NCBI GenBank assembly: GCA_026015185.1
Contig: JAOZGX010000030.1
Location: 1-39,180 of the forward strand
From: Candidatus Bathyarchaeota archaeon
GTDB lineage: Archaea; Thermoproteota; Bathyarchaeia; 40CM-2-53-6; RBG-13-38-9
Reading direction: 5' to 3'
Length of the DNA stretch: 39,180 nucleotides
Shown here: piece by piece, positions 31,703 through 39,180 of the stretch
Layout: each line of letters opens with the position of its first letter
How positions within the stretch are numbered: position 1 is the stretch's first letter
Program-made: the position numbers and the translations under genes
Notes under the pieces: generated by a model
The model's database searches: none
What the model was told of the DNA's origin: nothing
Seen by the model: only the letters and a program-made list of their open reading frames with translations

Positions 31703-33319
31703 TTAATTGATTTTATCTCTTCTCTTTTGGTGATATCTTATAGCAAAACGATGAGCCTCATCTCTTACATGCTGAAGTAAAAGACTTGAATTAGAATTTC
31801 TATCTAAATCAAGTACTTCTCCATTAGGCAAATAGATATCTTCCTTTTTTTTAGCTAAACCTATTACTGGGACATTGATTTTTAGCTTATCCAACTCCAT
31901 TTTAGCTACTTTTACCTGTAAGAGCCCCCCATCTATTACTATTAAATCAGGTTGCCTTCCATCTTCTTTTAAAAGTCTGTTAAAGCGTCTTTTAATTATC
32001 TCCCCTATCATTGCTTGATCATCTTGAGTAGAAATTGTTTTGATTTTATACATACGATATTCTTTTTTGTTTGGTTTGCCTTCATAAAATGCGATCTTTG
32101 AACCTACGGCTTCTTTTTCTCCAAGATTTGAAACATCATAACATTCAATGACTCTTGGTATTTTATTGAGTTTGAGATCTTTTTTCAAATTTCTTAAAGC
32201 TTTAGCATTTTTCTCTTGAGTTTTTCTTGATTGTTCTAAATAAATTTGTGCGTTATTCTCAGCAATTATTAATATATTATTTAATTTTTTATCTCTAGGT
32301 TTTTTTATTGAAATTTTTCTATTGAATTTTCTTGATAACCAAGGAGCTATTGTTGTATCTTTAATCGGTAAATTGACAATTATTTTGTCAGGGATTAGTA
32401 TTCTTCTTGAGTAATATTGCTTGAGAAAAGATTCTAAAACATCATTATTATCTACTTCGTTTGATATTTTCATTTCAAAACTTTCAGATGAAAGAATCTT
32501 TCCTTCTCTTACTTGCAAAACCTGCACACAATTGTTATTATCAATTCGAGATAACGCAATTGCGTCGAGATTCTCATTAGTTGACAACACAACTCGAACT
32601 TCTTGCATTATTTTTTCTAAATCAGAAATCTGGTCTCGCAGGATTGCGGCTTTTTCGTAATTCAGTCTCAAAGAAGCATCCTTCATTTCAGAGCGAAGGT
32701 TATGAATAACTTGCCTTCTCTTACCTTCAAGGAAGAGAATTAATTGAGTAACGATTTTGTTGTAATCTTTTAACGAAATTTTTCCTTCACAGGGAGCGAT
32801 ACATTGATTTATTCTATGGTATAAACACGGTCTATCATTGAACTTTTGCAGATCTTTTTTACACATTCTGATAGGAAAGATTCTTCTTATGCTCTTTATG
32901 GAGTTTCGCATAGCCCCAACATCACTGTAAGGACCAAAATATCTTCCTTGATCGTCTTTGATTCTGCGTGAAATGCATAAGAACGGGTAAATATTGGAAA
33001 GATCAATTTTTAGATATGGATAGGTTTTATCATCTCGTAACTGGACGTTATATTTTGGTTTATATCTCTTAATTAAAATATTTTCTTCAATTAATGCATC
33101 CGTCTCATTATCGGTGACTATATATTCAATTTTTTTTATGGAATCTACAATCTTTTTCTCTCTCTTTCTGGTTTTAGCAGATTGAATATGATTTTTCACT
33201 CTTTTTTTGATGTTAGTTGCTTTCCCAATGTATAAGGTATCATGAGCACCTCTAAGTATATAGACTCCAATCTTCTCGGGCATTTGATCGATCTTTGAAT
33301 TCATTTCCTTTGTCTGCAT
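31703..33319 (-). CDS. uvrC: Excinuclease ABC subunit C (UvrC), without the C-terminal helix-hairpin-helix domain
   Basis: The 538-residue protein cuts damaged DNA on both sides of the lesion after UvrAB loading. Domains in order: GIY-YIG nuclease (about 12-95; G-V-Y-I-L and T-L-Y-I-G-K-A), a Cys-containing linker, the UVR motif for UvrB binding (about 205-240; L-N-Y-E-K-A-A-I-L-R-D-Q-I), and the RNase H-like nuclease (about 385-535; C-Y-D-V-S-N-L, L-I-V-I-D-G-G, and R-D-E-A-H-R-F-A with the catalytic Asp, Asp and His). It ends just after R-Y-H-Q-K-R-R-D, so the paired helix-hairpin-helix domain of bacterial UvrC (about 610 residues) is missing. Last gene of the uvrBAC operon. Confidence 0.95.
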   Translation of the reverse strand: MQTKEMNSKIDQMPEKIGVYILRGAHDTLYIGKATNIKKRVKNHIQSAKTRKREKKIVDSIKKIEYIVTDNETDALIEENILIKRYKPKYNVQLRDDKTYPYLKIDLSNIYPFLCISRRIKDDQGRYFGPYSDVGAMRNSIKSIRRIFPIRMCKKDLQKFNDRPCLYHRINQCIAPCEGKISLKDYNKIVTQLILFLEGKRRQVIHNLRSEMKDASLRLNYEKAAILRDQISDLEKIMQEVRVVLSTNENLDAIALSRIDNNNCVQVLQVREGKILSSESFEMKISNEVDNNDVLESFLKQYYSRRILIPDKIIVNLPIKDTTIAPWLSRKFNRKISIKKPRDKKLNNILIIAENNAQIYLEQSRKTQEKNAKALRNLKKDLKLNKIPRVIECYDVSNLGEKEAVGSKIAFYEGKPNKKEYRMYKIKTISTQDDQAMIGEIIKRRFNRLLKEDGRQPDLIVIDGGLLQVKVAKMELDKLKINVPVIGLAKKKEDIYLPNGEVLDLDRNSNSSLLLQHVRDEAHRFAIRYHQKRRDKIN

Positions 33320-33328
33320 TCTTTATCC

Positions 33329-36148
33329 TCAAGCAGATTGAATGACCTTATTCCATTCTCCCTTTTCAATGAAATATTGATCTATTATTTTTTTCAGATA
33401 ACGTCCTGTATAGGAACCTGTCTTGGTGGCAACCTTCTCTGGTGAACCTGTGGCTACAATATATCCTCCTTCTTCACCCCCCTCAGGACCAAGATCAATA
33501 ATATGATCGGCTGTTTTGATAACCTCCAAATTATGCTCAATAACCAGAACCGTATTGCCTAAATCTACTAATCTATGAATAACATCCAATAATCTCTGAA
33601 CATCAGCATAATGAAGACCTGTTGTTGGTTCATCAAGTATGTAGAGGGTTTTTCCTGTACTAATCTTGCTAAGTTCAGAACTTAGTTTAACTCTTTGAGC
33701 CTCACCACCTGAGAGTGTTGTTGCACTTTGACCCAAAGTGATGTATCCAAGACCAACATCGACTATAGTTTGAAGCTTTCTTCTAATCGAAGGAATTTTA
33801 GTAAAGAATTGTAAAGCTTCATCAACAGTCATCTCTAAGACTTCAGAGATCGACTTTCCCTTATAGAGGATTTCTAAAGTTTCTCTACCATATCTTTTAC
33901 TTTTGCATACATCGCATGGGATATATACATCTGGAAGAAAATGCATCTCCATCTTTATAGTCCCTGCCCCACGACATGCTTCACATCGACCACCTTTTAC
34001 ATTGAAGCTAAATCTTCCTGGCTTATATCCGCGAACTCGAGATTCTGGAAGCTTTGAGAATAATTCTCTAATTGGTGTAAATGCACCAATATATGTTGCT
34101 GGATTGCTACGAGGCGTCCTCCCGATTGGTGATTGGTCTATGATTACTACTTTGTCAATATTTTTTACTCCATCAAGTCTTTTGAAACAACCTGGTTTTG
34201 TTTTAGATTGATAGAAAATCTGTGCTAATGCTCTGTATAATATATCATTAAGCAGTGTACTCTTGCCAGAACCAGATACACCAGTTATGCATGCAAAAGT
34301 ACCTAATGGAATCTCAACATCAATATTTTTTAAATTATTTTCACATGCACCTATAACCTTCAACCATTTTGCATTACCTTTTCTTCTTTTTTTCGGTATT
34401 GGAATCGTTTCTAAATGAGAAAGGTATCTTCCTGTAATGGATTCAGACTCTTTCATAATATCTTCTGGCGGTCCTGTTGCTACTATTTTTCCACCCTCAA
34501 CACCAGCACCAGGTCCAAGATCGATGACGTAATCCGCTTCTTTGATCGTTTCTTCATCGTGTTCTACTACTAGAATTGTGTTGCCTAGATCTCTAAGCAT
34601 TTTTAGAATACTTAGAAGTTTTTTATTATCTCTTGGGTGTAAGCCAATACTGGGTTCATCAAGAACGTAAAGAACTCCTGTTAACTTAGAACCTATTTGC
34701 GTTGCAAGTCTTGTCCTTTGAGCTTCACCCCCAGAAAGCGTACCTGTTCTTCTGTCTAAGGTAAGATATCCCAGTCCAACATTTAATAGAAAACCCAACC
34801 TTTCTTTTATTTCCTTTAATAATTGAGATGCGATTTGTTCTTCTTTACTTGTAAGATCTAATTTCTCGTAAAACTCCGAAACTTTTACAATGGACATTTT
34901 TGTTATCTCCGCGATATTCTTTCCTCTTATCTTAACCGCTAAGATTTCAGGTTTTAAACGATCACCATGGCAACTGGGACATATAGTTTCACTCATGTAT
35001 TTTTGATACCATTCTTTCATGGCCTCTGATTCAGTCTGTCTGTATCTTCGTTCTAAAATATTTAAAATTCCTTCCCATGATTGGTTATAATATCCATCCT
35101 TATTTCCATAAAGAAGAAGATTCAGTTGTTTTTTATTCAGTCTCTTTATAGGATCAGTAAAATCAAATCCATAGCTTCTGGCTAATGGTCTAAATCTCGA
35201 TAAAAGCCAATTGTCAATTGAACCAACTACTGCTGTTAAAGCACCCTCATAAATGGACTTATTTTTATCGGGTATAACCAAGTCAGGATCCATTCTAATT
35301 TTTATTCCTAATCCCATACACTCTTTGCAAGCACCATAGGGGCTATTAAAAGAAAACATCCTGGGTTCGATTTCTTCAAAGCTTATACCACATATAGGAC
35401 AAGCAAGTTTTTCGCTAAATAAACTAGAACCAATCTCTGATTCTACAGCTACAACTCCTTGAGTGAGATTTAAAGTCGCTTGTAAAGATTCTACTAATCT
35501 ATCTTTTTCCTCTTTTGTAATTACTAGCTCATCAATAATGATCTCGATATTGTGTTTTTTGTACCTTTCTAGCGATAATGTTTTATCTGTTTTAACTAAC
35601 TTTCCATCTACCCTTGCAGTTAAGAATCCGAGCTTAAAATAGGAATTGAGAAATTTCTTATATTCCCCTTTCTTACTACGAATAATCGGTGCAAGTATCT
35701 TAACCTCATGACCATCATCAGCTTCCAATACCTTATCCACAATTTGCTCTACAGTCTGTTTTTCGATCTTTCTCTCACAAATATGACAATGAGGAATTCC
35801 GATTCTTGCAAAAAGCAGTCTTAAGTAATCATGTATTTCTGTGGTAGTTGCTACAGTTGAACGCGGATTTGAAGAAGCTGTTCTTTGCTCAATAGCTATT
35901 GCAGGTGATAGTCCATCTATATTATCTACGTCAGGCTTATCTAATTGACCTAAGAATTGACGTGCGTATGCTGATAGCGATTCTATATATCTTCTTTGAC
36001 CTTCAGCATAAATTGTGTCAAAAGCAAGTGAAGATTTTCCAGAACCACTAAGACCGGTTATAACAATCAATTTATTTTTTGGAATCTCTACAGTAATATT
36101 CTTGAGATTATTCTCTCTGGCCCCTTTAATGATTAATTGATCAGCCAT
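33329..36148 (-). CDS. uvrA: Excinuclease ABC subunit A (UvrA)
   Basis: The 939-residue protein is a full-length UvrA, the damage-sensing ATPase dimer of nucleotide excision repair. Two ABC modules are seen: Walker [10 protein letters not shown] at 32-40 and G-V-S-G-S-G-K-S-T near 633, each with a signature L-S-G-G-E-A-Q-R. Zinc modules are visible at C-H-I-C-E-R-K, C-P-I-C...C-K-E-C (about 255-285) and C-E-A-C...C-D-V-C (about 735-762). The gene lies between uvrB (two bases upstream) and uvrC (nine bases downstream), so the three are one transcript. It is of bacterial type; archaea with uvrABC are believed to have gained it from bacteria. Confidence 0.97.
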   Translation of the reverse strand: MADQLIIKGARENNLKNITVEIPKNKLIVITGLSGSGKSSLAFDTIYAEGQRRYIESLSAYARQFLGQLDKPDVDNIDGLSPAIAIEQRTASSNPRSTVATTTEIHDYLRLLFARIGIPHCHICERKIEKQTVEQIVDKVLEADDGHEVKILAPIIRSKKGEYKKFLNSYFKLGFLTARVDGKLVKTDKTLSLERYKKHNIEIIIDELVITKEEKDRLVESLQATLNLTQGVVAVESEIGSSLFSEKLACPICGISFEEIEPRMFSFNSPYGACKECMGLGIKIRMDPDLVIPDKNKSIYEGALTAVVGSIDNWLLSRFRPLARSYGFDFTDPIKRLNKKQLNLLLYGNKDGYYNQSWEGILNILERRYRQTESEAMKEWYQKYMSETICPSCHGDRLKPEILAVKIRGKNIAEITKMSIVKVSEFYEKLDLTSKEEQIASQLLKEIKERLGFLLNVGLGYLTLDRRTGTLSGGEAQRTRLATQIGSKLTGVLYVLDEPSIGLHPRDNKKLLSILKMLRDLGNTILVVEHDEETIKEADYVIDLGPGAGVEGGKIVATGPPEDIMKESESITGRYLSHLETIPIPKKRRKGNAKWLKVIGACENNLKNIDVEIPLGTFACITGVSGSGKSTLLNDILYRALAQIFYQSKTKPGCFKRLDGVKNIDKVVIIDQSPIGRTPRSNPATYIGAFTPIRELFSKLPESRVRGYKPGRFSFNVKGGRCEACRGAGTIKMEMHFLPDVYIPCDVCKSKRYGRETLEILYKGKSISEVLEMTVDEALQFFTKIPSIRRKLQTIVDVGLGYITLGQSATTLSGGEAQRVKLSSELSKISTGKTLYILDEPTTGLHYADVQRLLDVIHRLVDLGNTVLVIEHNLEVIKTADHIIDLGPEGGEEGGYIVATGSPEKVATKTGSYTGRYLKKIIDQYFIEKGEWNKVIQSA

Positions 36149-36150
36149 TG

Positions 36151-38160
36151 TTAATCAACGCCCTTTAATTCTTTTATTGTATCACGAATTTCAGCTGCCT
36201 TTTCAAATTCAAGCTTAGAAGCCGCATCTAGCATTTCCTGCTCTAGATTTGCTATTAAAGTCTGAAGTTTTGACTCAGACATTTCTTCAGTTATCAACAA
36301 TGAACTTGGTTTTTTAAAATCGGGTTTAGAATCATCGGTTTTAACAACTGCAAGAATTTCCCGAACCTCTTTTCTAATTGTTTCAGGGATTATGTTATGT
36401 TTATTATTATACTTTGTCTGAACAGAACGTCGCCTGTTTGTTTCAAAAATGGCTTTTTTCATGGATTCAGTCATATTATCAGCATACATGATCACTTGGC
36501 CGTAGATGTTCCTTGCAGCTCTACCAATTACTTGGATGAGTGATGTCTCGGATCTAAGAAATCCTTCGCTATCTGCGTCCAAAATAGCTACTAAAGAAAC
36601 CTCAGGTAAGTCGAGACCTTCTCTTAGTAAATTAACCCCGACAATAGCGTCATAAACACCAGTTCGTAGATCTTTTAGAATTTTAACTCTATCTAAAGTA
36701 TCGATCTCAGAATGCAAATAGTGAACTTTAATGTTATTTTCTTTAAGATATTCTGATAAATTTTCAGCCATTTTTTTTGTTAAAGTAGTCACTAAAGTCT
36801 TTTCTTTCTTTTTTGCACGCTTATTTATCTCATTCAATAAATCATCTATTTGACCATTTACTGGCTTGACTATTACTTCGGGATCAACTAAGCCAGTGGG
36901 TCTAATAATCTGCTCCACAACTTTTTTACTATGCCTTAATTCAAAAGGTCCAGGTGTAGCTGACATATAGATGGTTTGACCTATTTTTTCTTCAAATTCA
37001 TCAAATGTTAGTGGGCGATTGTCTTTTGCAGAGGGAAGTCTAAATCCATAATCAATTAATGTATTTTTTCTGGCAAGATCACCGTGATACATGCCCTGAA
37101 TTTGTGGAACAGTGACATGAGATTCATCTAATATAGTCAAAAATCCACTTTTGAAGAAATCAATCAAAGTGTTTGGAGGTTCTCCTGGTTTCCTGCTGTC
37201 GAAATGCCTTGAGTAATTCTCAATACCAGTGACGTATCCAACCTCTTTGATCATTTCAATATCGTATTGGGTTCTTTGCTCTAGTCTTTGGGCTTCTAAA
37301 TATTTCCTTTCTGTTTTGAGTTCTCCCAATTTTTCTTGAAGTTCGGCTTCAATTGAACCTAGAATTTTATTCAATTCTTCTGTTGGAGTTACAAAATGTC
37401 TTGCTGGGAATATCAGAACAGAGTCTCTTTGATCTATTATTTGACCTGTTAATGGATCAAGGTCCATAATTGCTTCAATTTTATTACCTGAAAGCATTAT
37501 TCGCACAGCATTCTCTTGATTAACTGGACAAAATTCTATTGTATTCCCTCGTGCTCTGAACTTTCCTCTAGCAAGAGCGACATCATTTCTTTCATAGAGC
37601 ATATCGACCAATTTTCTAAGTAATTCATTGCGGTGTACAGCTTGACCTTTATTCAAACTATATGCAGCTTTCAAATACTCTGAAGGTGAACCAATACCAT
37701 ATATACAGGATACGCTTGCTACAATAATAACATCCGATCTAGTAAGCAATGATTGTGTTGAGGAATGCCTTAGACGATCAATTTCATCATTTATCGATAC
37801 ATCTTTTGATATATATGTATCTGTTTGGGGTACATAGGCTTCTGGCTGGTAGTAATCATAATAACTTACAAAATACTCTACCGCATTTTCAGGAAAAAAC
37901 GCCTTGAATTCCCCATAAAGTTGTGCGGCCAAAGTCTTATTATGTGAAACGACAAGCGTGGGCTTTTGAACTTTTTCAATTAAGTGAGCAATAACATAGG
38001 TTTTACCAGTTCCTGTTGCACCTTTTAACGTCTGCTTCTTTAGACCATCAAATACTCCTTTTGTTAGTTCTTTTATTGCGTTGGGCTGGTCTCCCTTTGG
38101 TTTGTACTCAGAAATTAATTTAAAATCTTTACTTTCCACTTTCTGATTAAACACCCTCAT
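36151..38160 (-). CDS. uvrB: Excinuclease ABC subunit B (UvrB)
   Basis: The 669-residue protein is a complete UvrB, the helicase-like subunit that verifies damage and recruits UvrC. Walker A G-A-T-G-T-G-K-T is at 47-54; the strand-separating beta hairpin reads [12 protein letters not shown] (about 98-109); the D-E-S-H box and helicase motifs [15 protein letters not shown] and Q-V-I-G-R-A-A-R-N follow; and a C-terminal UVR motif ([11 protein letters not shown]) can bind UvrC. It is the first gene of uvrB-uvrA-uvrC on the minus strand. Two-base spacing to uvrA suggests translational coupling. Order B-A-C is unusual compared with dispersed bacterial genes. Confidence 0.97.
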   Translation of the reverse strand: MRVFNQKVESKDFKLISEYKPKGDQPNAIKELTKGVFDGLKKQTLKGATGTGKTYVIAHLIEKVQKPTLVVSHNKTLAAQLYGEFKAFFPENAVEYFVSYYDYYQPEAYVPQTDTYISKDVSINDEIDRLRHSSTQSLLTRSDVIIVASVSCIYGIGSPSEYLKAAYSLNKGQAVHRNELLRKLVDMLYERNDVALARGKFRARGNTIEFCPVNQENAVRIMLSGNKIEAIMDLDPLTGQIIDQRDSVLIFPARHFVTPTEELNKILGSIEAELQEKLGELKTERKYLEAQRLEQRTQYDIEMIKEVGYVTGIENYSRHFDSRKPGEPPNTLIDFFKSGFLTILDESHVTVPQIQGMYHGDLARKNTLIDYGFRLPSAKDNRPLTFDEFEEKIGQTIYMSATPGPFELRHSKKVVEQIIRPTGLVDPEVIVKPVNGQIDDLLNEINKRAKKKEKTLVTTLTKKMAENLSEYLKENNIKVHYLHSEIDTLDRVKILKDLRTGVYDAIVGVNLLREGLDLPEVSLVAILDADSEGFLRSETSLIQVIGRAARNIYGQVIMYADNMTESMKKAIFETNRRRSVQTKYNNKHNIIPETIRKEVREILAVVKTDDSKPDFKKPSSLLITEEMSESKLQTLIANLEQEMLDAASKLEFEKAAEIRDTIKELKGVD

Positions 38161-38272
38161 AAAAGTTCATTTTTAATTCTAAAAATTATTATCTAGGGCA
38201 AACTAATATTTTCAGCTAACTTGAGGATTGAAGAATTATTTAAATGATCGATATTTAATTCAATACATAATC

Positions 38273-38280
38273 TTATATAA
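38273..38280 (+). promoter_or_regulatory. TATA-like element of the small zinc-ribbon gene
   Basis: TTATATAA lies about 52 bases before the TTG at 38328, which would give a leader of roughly 25 bases containing the GAGG ribosome binding site at 38314-38317. It is the most TATA-like sequence in the 167-base gap between uvrB and this gene. Confidence 0.35.
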
Positions 38281-38327
38281 CGGTGTTATAATATAAGTAG
38301 GTGTGATGCAATAGAGGTTTTCCAATT

Positions 38328-38459
38328 TTGAAACATAAAAAAAATGATTGTCACCATTGTGAAAAAGAAGGACACAAGGGGAAAGAAGTCCTAGTGAAGG
38401 ATGAAACTGAGAAACATCATCTAGGATATTGTATCTGTTGTGGCGAATTAGCTGCTTAG
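38328..38459 (+). CDS. 43-residue zinc-ribbon protein
   Basis: A small plus-strand frame starts at TTG 38328, ten bases after GAGG (38314-38317), and ends at TAG 38457-38459. The product is highly charged and contains two Cys-x-x-Cys knuckles, C-H-H-C at residues 8-11 and C-I-C-C near 35-38, spaced by about 24 residues as in a zinc ribbon, plus a paired His. The composition (Lys, Glu, His) and the knuckles make it convincing although it is very short. Such small proteins can bind nucleic acids or partner proteins; no specific role can be given. It is divergent from uvrB. Confidence 0.65.
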   Translation: MKHKKNDCHHCEKEGHKGKEVLVKDETEKHHLGYCICCGELAA

Positions 38460-38525
38460 ATATTTGGACTTCAACCCTCTAGAGATTTTGATATATGCCC
38501 CCAATCTACAATTTAGAATTTTCTA

Positions 38526-39113
38526 TTAACTAGGGCTCTCTTTTAATCTTTGTTTCTGTAAGAAAATATTCAAATAATCGCTTGGGTCAAATCTGCACAT
38601 CTTTATTACTTTGATACCAGCTGGGAAATCAAACTTATGAGCAGATTCAATTACTAATAACCCCGTTTCACCCTCTTTCAAGGTTTTATCAATAGTTTTT
38701 ACAATATAATTATCGCGTTCTTTCAAGTTCTCTTGCAGCATCTCAATGATAACACCAAAATCAGGTTTGTTTTGCATAATATCTTGCCAAGAAGAAGCTT
38801 CCATAATTAAAGATGGGTCTTCTGTAACTTGAAGTCTTGCACCATTTTCTAGTAATGCTTTAAAAATCCTAAGGCCCTTAGGATCAAAAATCTTCTCAAC
38901 AATTTTAATACCCTCTTCTCCATCCTTAACTAAAGCCTCTAAATAGACTTTCTTTATATGCTTCATTAAAGGTCGAATTTTTTCTTCAATATAATTCCAA
39001 TATTCTTCTGATTTCTCTTCATAGTCTTCAGGAATTGATGCGCTGATGTTTTTAAACTCATCTTTAGAGTAGAAACGCGGAACTTGAATAAGCATACGTC
39101 CCATTGAGACCAT
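38526..39113 (-). CDS. Protein of unknown function, possibly TraB-like
   Basis: The 195-residue protein is soluble and largely helical. It has a charged N-terminal helix region (about 13-80, with Y-W-N-Y-I-E-E-K-I-R-P-L-M-K-H-I-K-K-V), then M-L-Q-E-N-L-K-E-R-D-N-Y-I-V-K-T-I-D-K-T-L-K-E-G-E-T-G-L-L-V-I-E-S-A-H (about 123-158), and ends F-D-P-S-D-Y-L-N-I-F-L. The E-R-D-x-x-I-x-x-x-I...L...G-E...L-V-I...H pattern resembles the closing part of TraB/Tiki-type domains, where the final His is a metal ligand, but the N-terminal GxxH motif is not seen and I rate the match as weak. Three in-frame ATG codons (39113, 39104, 39095) could serve as start. Confidence 0.55.
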   Translation of the reverse strand: MVSMGRMLIQVPRFYSKDEFKNISASIPEDYEEKSEEYWNYIEEKIRPLMKHIKKVYLEALVKDGEEGIKIVEKIFDPKGLRIFKALLENGARLQVTEDPSLIMEASSWQDIMQNKPDFGVIIEMLQENLKERDNYIVKTIDKTLKEGETGLLVIESAHKFDFPAGIKVIKMCRFDPSDYLNIFLQKQRLKESPS

Positions 39114-39180
39114 TTTCCATACAATAAATATTCGATAATGATATTTTATCTTAAGAAACTAACATTTACCTAGCTTCACT

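Noticed and set aside
31703-38160. Bacterial origin of the whole window, suggested by uvrABC
   Set aside because: Thermosome, RpoK, S25e, archaeal TIM and the FBP aldolase/phosphatase lie on the same contig with the same base composition, so the window is archaeal with an acquired repair operon.
1-39180. tRNA, rRNA, CRISPR arrays and insertion sequences
   Set aside because: I looked in the intergenic gaps on both strands and saw no cloverleaf-compatible arms, no regularly spaced repeats and no transposase motifs. A covariance-model search would be the decisive test.

Overview
The window is archaeal chromosome of roughly one third G+C. Archaeal markers are a group II chaperonin (thermosome), RNA polymerase subunit K, ribosomal protein S25e, archaeal triosephosphate isomerase, the archaeal bifunctional fructose-1,6-bisphosphate aldolase/phosphatase and an archaeal-type phosphopantetheine adenylyltransferase. 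S25e is known from TACK and Asgard archaea and eukaryotes but not from Euryarchaeota. Together with a stand-alone MtrA-like corrinoid protein, two tungsten aldehyde-oxidoreductase-family enzymes and a bacterial-type uvrABC set, it suggests an anaerobic TACK archaeon, most likely a Bathyarchaeia-type lineage. That placement is inference; there is no rRNA in the window to test it. I saw no tRNA, CRISPR array or intact transposase.

Layout. 1-2.3 kb: minus-strand genes for small membrane proteins, a soluble MtrA-like protein and a nitroreductase; two copies of a 54-nt repeat lie at the same distance upstream of the two small membrane-protein genes. 2.3-8.3 kb: a first AOR-family oxidoreductase, S25e, a cyclophilin-like protein, a DegT/StrS aminotransferase, thermosome and rpoK. 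8.3-15.3 kb: a gene-poor stretch, a RimI-type acetyltransferase, a cobalamin-independent methionine-synthase core protein, TatA, a DUF89 protein, and three sugar-phosphate enzymes (TpiA, FBP aldolase/phosphatase, glycerate 2-kinase). 15.4-19.6 kb: a plus-strand operon of a ferredoxin-domain protein, a Cys-rich protein of unknown function, a four-cluster ferredoxin, a MoaD/ubiquitin-like protein and a second AOR-family enzyme, followed by a PPC/DUF296 protein. 20.2-27.7 kb: a PMT-like glycosyltransferase, a small secreted protein, a solitary hisF, an MgtE-like transporter divergent from two PhoU/TrkA-C proteins, UbiX, PPAT and a GT4 glycosyltransferase. 27.8-31.7 kb: a cell-surface block (CBM9-like secreted protein, DUF4349 protein, a membrane-anchored winged-helix regulator and two envelope proteins) with recurring TTAGAACA-type sites in front of three of its promoters. 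31.7-38.2 kb: a tight uvrB-uvrA-uvrC operon. The end holds a 43-residue zinc-ribbon gene and an unrecognised protein.

The most coherent candidate for an undescribed system is the 15.4-19.6 kb AOR operon. It appears to be a tungstopterin oxidoreductase with its own electron-transfer chain, a dedicated ubiquitin-like protein and two Cys-containing partners that I cannot assign. The second is the local winged-helix regulon at 29-31 kb. Other points worth checking are a UvrC that ends before the usual helix-hairpin-helix domain, and a methionine-synthase core in which one expected zinc ligand seems to be replaced.
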